Below are positions 58,105 to 64,000 of a stretch of 64,000 nt of DNA, one piece after another. The translations under genes and the position numbers were made by a program. A model generated the notes under the pieces. That model ran no database searches and had not been told where the DNA came from. It saw only the letters and a list, made by a program, of their open reading frames with translations. Positions within the stretch are counted from its first letter, which is position 1; each line of letters opens with the position of its first letter. Source of the DNA: an uncultured Porphyromonadaceae bacterium (GTDB lineage: Bacteria; Bacteroidota; Bacteroidia; Bacteroidales; Muribaculaceae); NCBI GenBank assembly GCA_945916235.1, contig CAMEGQ010000001.1:23496-87495 (forward strand), in the 5' to 3' direction.

Positions 58105-59922
58105 GTGAGCAGAATAGGAACAAATACCGACCGGCCTGACTCGCCCGATATGCTTGGGCGGCTCATGCCGCTGGCACAGCAGCAGTTCGACACCCTCGAA
58201 CAGAAGCAGCGCTACATCTACATGAACCCTGCGCAGCTGCTGGCCTATAACTTTGGCGCACGGGTCACCAAGGTGCGTGCAGGGCGTGGTACGGGTAAGA
58301 GTACCGCCTTCCTCGCACCGCGCCTGCTGCGCTGTGTGCAGACCATCCCCCGCAGCGAAGGGCTCTTCCTGGGCAACAGCATCAAGCAGCTCTACACCAA
58401 GACCGTGCCGCAGGTTATCCTCGGCGTGGAGATGATGGGCTACCAGGAGGGGAAGCACTTCTTTCGTGGCCATGCGCCTAAGAAGGCCGGATTCAAAGAG
58501 CCCCTGAAGAAACCCCGCGTGTGGGAGAATGTCATCCACTGGTACAACGGCGCCTGCACCTACCTCGTGTCGATGGCCATCCGTGCCAGCGCCAACGGCT
58601 TCAATGCCGCCTACCTGCTGGCCGACGAGACCCGCTACCTCCAGCCGTGGCGAAAGGTGCAGGAGGAGGTGATGCCCACCCTGCGCGGCGGCAGCTACGA
58701 TCACCCCGGATGGAACGAGCAGGAGAACCCCTTCTACCTCTCGCAGACCTGGGTGAGCGATGCCGCCCTCACCGTGGCGCAGCAGGAGTGGGAGAAGGAT
58801 ATGGAGGACCAGACCGATGACATCAACAGTCAGATAGCCGAGATGCTGGCCGAGCTCGACGTGCTGCCCGAACTGGCCGAGAGCGAGCGCTTCCTGCGCA
58901 AGCTGCGCCATCTGCAATGCGAGAGCCGCGTCTTCTTCAACTTCTCCTCGCTGGAGAATGTGGAGCTGCTGGGCGAACGCTACTTCCGCGACCGCAAGCG
59001 CGAGATGCCCGAACTGATGTTCGACATCCAAATCCTGGGCAAGCGCAAGGGCGTGGCCCGCGACGGCTACTACGCCAACTTCAACCAGGAAATCCACACC
59101 TATATCCCCAGCGAGGAGAGCCAGACCGAGATGGTCTATAACCACTACCTCAAGAAGTTCGTCAGCATCAGCCATCAGGGCGGCGTAAGGCAGAAGGTGG
59201 AGTGGGAGGGTATCGACCTCGACGCCACCTCCAAGTTGCGCGACTGCACCCTCGACACCGACGTATTGGCCACCGAGCCGCTGCGCATCGCCTTCGACGT
59301 CAACGCCAACATCTGCACCATGGTCACCGGGCAGACCTACAAGGTGGAGGGGCTGGACTGCCTCAATGTCCTCTCCTCCCTCTTCACCAAGAACGACCGC
59401 AAGCTACGCGCCCTCTGCTCGGACTGGTGCAAGTACTACGCCCCGCAGAAGGTGCGCAACAACAACGTCATCCTCTACTACGACGCCACCATGAAGCAGG
59501 GCGGCGCCTACGGCATAGAGAACGCAGCCGACACCCGCTACTACAACGTGGTGAAGGAGGAGCTGGGCAAGCGTGGCTGGAAGGTGACGATGGTAGCCAT
59601 GGGCACCCCGATGAACCATCCGCAGAAGTTCCAGTTCCTCAACGACATCCTGAGCGGCGTACAGCGCCCCTTCCTGCGCATCAACCGCGAGAACAACGAG
59701 TACCTTATCGTAGCGATGGAGAATGCCCGTGTAGTGAACACCAGCCGCGGACCAGCCAAGGACAAGAGCAAGGAGAAGCACGCCAGCGAACAGGGTATAG
59801 CCGGTCCGCTGGAGACCCGTACCGACATCACCGACGCCCTCGACACCCTGGTCATCGGCACCCGCTACTTCGGCAGCGGAGCCACCGGAGGCATGCGCTT
59901 CTCCATGCCGCGGATAGGATAA
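58105..59922 (+). CDS. terL: phage terminase large subunit
   Basis: Walker A VRAGRGTGKSTAF, LLADE Walker B-like, nuclease-domain-like IAFDVNANI; GTG start. Confidence 0.8.
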   Translation: MSRIGTNTDRPDSPDMLGRLMPLAQQQFDTLEQKQRYIYMNPAQLLAYNFGARVTKVRAGRGTGKSTAFLAPRLLRCVQTIPRSEGLFLGNSIKQLYTKTVPQVILGVEMMGYQEGKHFFRGHAPKKAGFKEPLKKPRVWENVIHWYNGACTYLVSMAIRASANGFNAAYLLADETRYLQPWRKVQEEVMPTLRGGSYDHPGWNEQENPFYLSQTWVSDAALTVAQQEWEKDMEDQTDDINSQIAEMLAELDVLPELAESERFLRKLRHLQCESRVFFNFSSLENVELLGERYFRDRKREMPELMFDIQILGKRKGVARDGYYANFNQEIHTYIPSEESQTEMVYNHYLKKFVSISHQGGVRQKVEWEGIDLDATSKLRDCTLDTDVLATEPLRIAFDVNANICTMVTGQTYKVEGLDCLNVLSSLFTKNDRKLRALCSDWCKYYAPQKVRNNNVILYYDATMKQGGAYGIENAADTRYYNVVKEELGKRGWKVTMVAMGTPMNHPQKFQFLNDILSGVQRPFLRINRENNEYLIVAMENARVVNTSRGPAKDKSKEKHASEQGIAGPLETRTDITDALDTLVIGTRYFGSGATGGMRFSMPRIG

Positions 59923-60063
59923 GAAGACCCTCCCGACCTCCCTTAAAGGGAGGAGAAAGAAAAAAAACGAAGCGAATTTTTGAATATCGAAAATTATTTC
60001 GTAATTTCTAACATGAAACAGGAAATGAAAACCTGATACATAGTACATTATGCCAAAGAATAA

Positions 60064-60090
60064 ATGGATATAAAGGTACAAGTCGATAAA
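60064..60090 (+). pseudogene. first nine codons of an HU-like gene, truncated by the TnpB element
   Basis: ATGGATATAAAGGTACAAGTCGATAAA (MDIKVQVDK) parallels MAIKVQVEK at 62434; homology stops at TnpB element end. Confidence 0.55.
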
Positions 60091-60095
60091 GTCAA

Positions 60096-61352
60096 CTACC
60101 GCTCAGATGAAGACTGTTCGGCTTGTGAGATAGTTCTCACAGACTTTTCCTGCTTCATCGGAGCATCGCTTCTTAGGTGCTTGGTAGCACGGTCGTCCAC
60201 GGGAGGCTTTTCCACAGGCTTTACTTCCCCGCGTTGCACGGGTAGGGCCATCAGGCCAAGTTCTTTGATATTAATGGCCGCATTGATGTCGCGGTCGTGA
60301 CGGGTTCCGCAATCGGGACACGTCCACCGTCTGACTGACAGCGGCATCTTAGGCATACGATAGCCGCAGTGATGGCACAGCTTGCTCGATGGGGCGAAGC
60401 GGTCTATCACGCGGAGCTCCACACCGTACCACTCGCACTTGTAGGCGAGCTTACGGTAGAACTCTCCGAGTCCGGCATCGGCTATGCTGAACGCAAGGTG
60501 ATTGTTGTGCATCATCCCATTTACATTCAGGTTTTCCACACATATACAGCTCACTTGGTTTTCGTGAGTCAGCCGATGTGTGAGTTTATGCAGGAAGTCA
60601 CTCCTGCGGTGTTTGACTTTCGAGTGAATACGGGCTACGCGCAGCTTCGCTTTCCGGTAATTTGCAGATCCTTTCTGCTTGCGGGATAGCGAACGTTGCA
60701 GACGGGCTAACCGCAATGAGGCGTTCTTTGACAATTTGGGAGAAGCAATCTTTTCGCCGGTAGATAGCGTTGCGAAATGCTCCAGTCCGGTATCTATTCC
60801 GATGGTGGTCTCACGCAGCACCTGCTTCTTGGGAAGCGGCGTGAAGCGGTCTTCTACCAGGCAGGTGGCGTAGTAACGGCCATCGCATTCTCTGGTGATG
60901 GTGACACGCTTCAGCTCACCGCAGAAACGTCGGTGGAACCTGCATCGGATGGCGTTCTTTCCACGGAACTTCATGATTTCGAGAAGGCCGTGACGGAAGT
61001 CTGCTTTACTAAACCGAGGACAGCTGAACTTCTGCAATCCGGATTTCTTCTTGAAGTTAGGCAACTTCGCGCTCTTCTTAAAGAAGTTCTGATAGGCCGT
61101 GTTCATCTGACGGATGGCATACGAAAGGCTTTCTGAGTTGACCTCGCGCAGCCACTCGTGCTCATTCTTCAGTTCACGCTGTAGTTTGTTCACCAGGTCA
61201 AACTCGCTGAGGTTCTTCTGCTCCTCTTTCCATGCACGCTGCTTGGTATCGAGTGCCCAGTTATAGACAAAACGGACACAGCCGAAGTGCTTGTCAAGCA
61301 ATACTTGCTCCTCTTCGGTGGGATAGATGCGGTATCGGTAGCCTCGTAGCAT
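60096..61352 (-). CDS. tnpB: TnpB RNA-guided nuclease family (IS200/IS605), copy 2
   Basis: closely matches copy 1; GIDTGL, CVENLN, DRDINAAINI, CHHCG...CPDCG. Confidence 0.9.
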   Translation of the reverse strand: MLRGYRYRIYPTEEEQVLLDKHFGCVRFVYNWALDTKQRAWKEEQKNLSEFDLVNKLQRELKNEHEWLREVNSESLSYAIRQMNTAYQNFFKKSAKLPNFKKKSGLQKFSCPRFSKADFRHGLLEIMKFRGKNAIRCRFHRRFCGELKRVTITRECDGRYYATCLVEDRFTPLPKKQVLRETTIGIDTGLEHFATLSTGEKIASPKLSKNASLRLARLQRSLSRKQKGSANYRKAKLRVARIHSKVKHRRSDFLHKLTHRLTHENQVSCICVENLNVNGMMHNNHLAFSIADAGLGEFYRKLAYKCEWYGVELRVIDRFAPSSKLCHHCGYRMPKMPLSVRRWTCPDCGTRHDRDINAAINIKELGLMALPVQRGEVKPVEKPPVDDRATKHLRSDAPMKQEKSVRTISQAEQSSSER

Positions 61353-61364
61353 GGTGACAGGGGA

Positions 61365-61640
61365 TTATTCGTTAGGAGTATCTTCCTCGAGTTTGAAGCG
61401 TGCGCCGCATTTGGGGCATGTGATGATGTTTGATTGATCACCAAATACTTCCTCTCTTGATGCGATAAGTTGCCAAACAGGAACACCTAATGCTGTAGCA
61501 ATATCTGATAGCATCTGCATAGATACATTAGCCGATCCATTTGTTACATTACTTATATATTGCTTGGTCTTACCAAGTCTTTCTGCTAAATCCTTAGACT
61601 TGATACCTTTTTCGATCATTACTTCTTTTATTCTGTACAT
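61365..61640 (-). CDS. XRE-family HTH regulator with CxxC tail, copy 2
   Basis: MYRIKEVMIEKGIKSKDLAERLGKTKQYISNVTNGSANVSMQMLSDIATALGV...ITCPKCGARFKLEED. Confidence 0.8.
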   Translation of the reverse strand: MYRIKEVMIEKGIKSKDLAERLGKTKQYISNVTNGSANVSMQMLSDIATALGVPVWQLIASREEVFGDQSNIITCPKCGARFKLEEDTPNE

Positions 61641-61742
61641 ATATTCAAAAGTTTTATGATGCAAATATACAAGGTATTTACAATATAAACGTAATATATG
61701 TACTAAATATAGTTAATGTATTTACTTTTTATACTTAAATGC

Positions 61743-61773
61743 TTTGATAGTACATTTATAGTATTTACTTTTG
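61743..61773 (+). promoter_or_regulatory. consensus Bacteroidales promoter, very short or absent 5' UTR
   Basis: TTTG (61743-61746) - N19 - TACTTTTG (61766-61773); ATG at 61778. Confidence 0.65.
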
Positions 61774-61777
61774 CACC

Positions 61778-62167
61778 ATGAAAACCAAAACAATTAGCGA
61801 TATGACACAACTTAATAGTAAACAAGTTGAGAGTATTCTCAGAGAATACTTCGGAAGCAGCATCGTCCAGCTCAACGTAACGGAGGAGGTGCTCTGCATC
61901 CATGCCAATGTGATGTACAACAACTTTAAGACCGAGTTCACCGTAAGGCGTGAGCTGATTGAGAAGCTGCCTGGCGTGTTCATAGACCTTGAGCGTGGAT
62001 ATACGGACGACGTAATGATCGATGCGATATTCAGCATAGACCTGGATGATGCAGAGTTTTACGCAAAGGGAATAGGTGGTGTACTGAAGAGAACAACCAT
62101 GTATGAATACCTATTTGAGTACCTGAACGGAAAGGAACTGGATAAAAAGAAAAAGGAGGCCATATGA
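61778..62167 (+). CDS. LREYFG-family paralog, copy 2
   Basis: ILREYFGSSIVQLNVTEEVLCIHANVMYNNFKTEFTVRRELIEKLPGVFIDLERGYTDDVMIDAIFSIDL. Confidence 0.65.
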   Translation: MKTKTISDMTQLNSKQVESILREYFGSSIVQLNVTEEVLCIHANVMYNNFKTEFTVRRELIEKLPGVFIDLERGYTDDVMIDAIFSIDLDDAEFYAKGIGGVLKRTTMYEYLFEYLNGKELDKKKKEAI

Positions 62168-62271
62168 TAGATGCACTATACCAATGCGTAACCTTCTACG
62201 CTTTCCTGTTTGGAGGTATGTATCTCTACTACCGATGTGTGAGGAAACCAGGCGACAAGTTCTTCATGTGA
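62164..62271 (+). CDS. 35-aa small membrane protein (copy 2, not in ORF track)
   Basis: MIDALYQCVTFYAFLFGGMYLYYRCVRKPGDKFFM; ATGA overlap with upstream gene. Confidence 0.7.
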   Translation: MIDALYQCVTFYAFLFGGMYLYYRCVRKPGDKFFM

Positions 62272-62433
62272 GATTGCTCACCAAAAGCTGTAACCTCTAC
62301 AGGTAATAATTAAACTGAAACAATAAACTAAAAATCATCAGAAAAGTTTTTGTATATCGAAAATAATGTCGTAATTTCGCACACGTAGAAAAGAGATAAC
62401 CGCATTATTTTTAAATTATAAATTGAACAAGAT

Positions 62434-62918
62434 ATGGCTATAAAAGTTCAGGTAGAGAAAATGACCCTCGGATTCACCGACGAGAAGAAAGAGATTTATG
62501 TAGCCCGTGCCGACCGCGGCAGTGTGATTGACACGGAAAAGCTCCTGAAGAGGTGGCATTAGATACCGCCTCACGCCCCAAACAGGTTAAGATGATCCTG
62601 ACCAGCATTCAGGATAGCATACTCAAGTGGATGGAAGAGGGCCACGGTGTGCGCCTCGAAGGGTTCGGAACCTTCCTTCCCATGATAAAGAGCGACACAG
62701 GCGAAACGGCCGAAGAAGCTGGCGTAAAGCGCATCGTTATCCGCTTCATCCCCAGCCGCACCCTCTCTGCCAAGACCAACGCCATCAACATCGACACCAC
62801 CCGTTTTGAAGAGATTGCATCCGACGGCGGCAGCGGTGACGCAGGCGGCGGAGGCAATACCGACCCAGGCAGCGGCGGTGGTGGAAAACCCGGAAGCAGT
62901 GGCACCGAGATTGTCTGA
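62434..62918 (+). pseudogene. HU-like (HU-HIG type) DNA-binding protein, frameshifted
   Basis: MAIKVQVEKMTLGFTDEKKEIYVARADRGSVIDTEKLL | EEVALDTASRPKQVKMILTSIQDSILKWMEEGHGVRLEGFGTFLP...; the two halves are in different frames, break near 62547. Confidence 0.6.
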
Positions 62919-63012
62919 TAACAGATATAGAATGCGTTTTGGTGTATTAATAAATTTTTCATTCAAATGAGTTATGAGTTATGAGTTTGCATAAACAAAG
63001 GTTAATAAACTC

Positions 63013-63245
63013 TACGGCCGACCCCCGTTGTGAAACGGGGGCGGTCATTTCAAGAAGAAACAATGTACTTTTTGTTTAATAAAGATTCACTCTGACAGCC
63101 TCCGTTGCGAAACGTAGGCTGTTTCTAAAAAAAAAGAAAGATGACAACAACAACATAATAACTTCTTTCATAATAAATAGATTTTTACAGATAAATTGGT
63201 ATTAGCATGACAGCCGCCACCGTTGCGAAACGTTGACGGCCTTTC
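63013..63245 (+). repeat. three related hairpins with CGTT-GYGA-AACG cores
   Basis: CCCCCGTTGTGAAACGGGGG, AGCCTCCGTTGCGAAACGTAGGCT, GCCGCCACCGTTGCGAAACGTTGACGGC. Confidence 0.7.
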
Positions 63246-63284
63246 TTTATGCCCTTTTCAGCCGTTCGCACCCCGGATTTTGCC

Positions 63285-63400
63285 GCTGAGGGTTGCGCAA
63301 CACTGGGCCGAGGGTTGCGCAACCCTCGGCCGAAAGATGCGGCACCTTTCCCGTGAGGGTTGCGCAACCCTCAGCCGAAAGATGCGCAACCCTCAACCGC
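63285..63400. repeat. palindromic repeat array B (candidate parS-type site)
   Basis: perfect palindrome GAGGGTTGCGCAACCCTC at 63310-63327 and 63355-63372 (45-bp spacing). Confidence 0.75.
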
Positions 63401-64000
63401 CAAACCCCGCATAAAACCCCCGAAATACCCCCATCAGACCCCCAAAGAAACCCCCGTTTTCAGTCGAAAACCATGCCAATTAACAAGAATTAAGCATGAA
63501 AATAGTCCGTACAACAGAGGAAATTGTTATCTTTTCAGCATAGAAACTATAACCTATATGTAAAAATAAGATTAACGTATAATGATAAATAAATAAATAT
63601 AATACCTAAATAGATGGAAGAAGAGAAACTTAAAGTCCCTGTTTACGCAGATACTCGTCCTCAAGCGTCTGGCCGAAGTCAAGCTCGGTAAGAACTACAT
63701 GTGGCTCAAAACACGCCTCGATGTGTCGAAGAGCACCAACCGTCGCACCTGTAAGTTTACGCCGCAGGATGCCGCCGATTTCAACCGTGCAATAAAAGAA
63801 ATAAGTTTATATATTAGAGGGGTGTTAATGGAGTATGAATCCCCTAAATAACCGCTTTATAAACATATATTACAATACTATAAATCAGCACATAAGAATC
63901 ACTTATTAAAGTGTTACTTTAAGCGTTTCTTATTTATTGTTTAAATGGTTGATTTTCACAACAAGCAAATGCGAAAATGCCCCAAAAATAAAAAATGAAC

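Noticed and set aside
58087-59175. 362-aa minus-strand ORF
   Set aside because: Antisense to terL; hydrophobic, low-complexity composition typical of reverse frame of a GC-rich gene
59202-60011. 269-aa plus-strand ORF
   Set aside because: Overlaps terL in another frame with His/Arg/Pro-rich out-of-frame composition
60096-61352. Nuclease-dead TnpB-like repressor (TldR-type)
   Set aside because: RuvC residues in GIDTGL, CVENLN and DRDINAA appear intact
63614-63851. Possible small CDS (LKRLAEVKLGKNYMWLKTRLDVSKSTNRRTCKFTPQDAADFNRAIKEI...)
   Set aside because: Coding-like in one frame but the obvious ATG at 63614 is in a different frame, so boundaries cannot be supported
1-64000. Mu-like transposable phage (hankyphage type)
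   Set aside because: No MuA/MuB-like transposase recognised; ParA and RepB-like genes with iterons point to plasmid maintenance
1-64000. tRNA or rRNA genes
   Set aside because: None recognised by eye; a tRNAscan/Infernal run would be needed to exclude them

Overview
The window looks like most of a Bacteroidales-type temperate siphovirus-like genome with plasmid functions, i.e. a candidate phage-plasmid. Host type is inferred from TAnnTTTG -7 promoter boxes, fimbrillin-like and DUF4494/YopX-type genes. Phage genes: portal-like protein (- strand, 13.5-15.3 kb), S49-type protease/scaffold and probable major capsid (20-23 kb), tail fibre genes (26-36.5 kb), holin, M15 endolysin and possible spanin (39-40 kb), tape measure (48-54 kb), large terminase (58-60 kb). 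Plasmid genes: ParA plus a small partner (16.3-17.8 kb) and a Rep_3/RepB-like initiator with iterons (43.5-45.3 kb). I recognised no integrase or Mu-type transposase. Main points: (1) a complete diversity-generating retroelement (DGR). VR lies at the 3' end of a 1958-aa tail protein, followed by an Avd-like gene, TR, and an RT with GxxxSQ and FADD motifs. All 16 TR/VR mismatches over 131 nt fall on TR adenines. (2) Three G-homopolymer tracts (9, 11, 8) in the 3' part of a PAPS-reductase-like gene, whose lengths decide which C-terminus is translated. (3) A duplicated cassette of XRE-HTH/zinc-knuckle protein plus intact TnpB, next to paralogous small genes, with conserved putative omegaRNA ends. 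(4) A regulator joining an excisionase-like HTH, a sigma70 region 4-like HTH and an RNAP alpha-CTD-like module. (5) Two copies of a GAGGGTTGCGCAACCCTC palindrome array about 45 kb apart, and an iteron origin with 22-bp phasing. (6) A candidate ncRNA, a noncanonical SSB-like protein and several unannotated small ORFs. All family names are recognised by eye; no searches were run.
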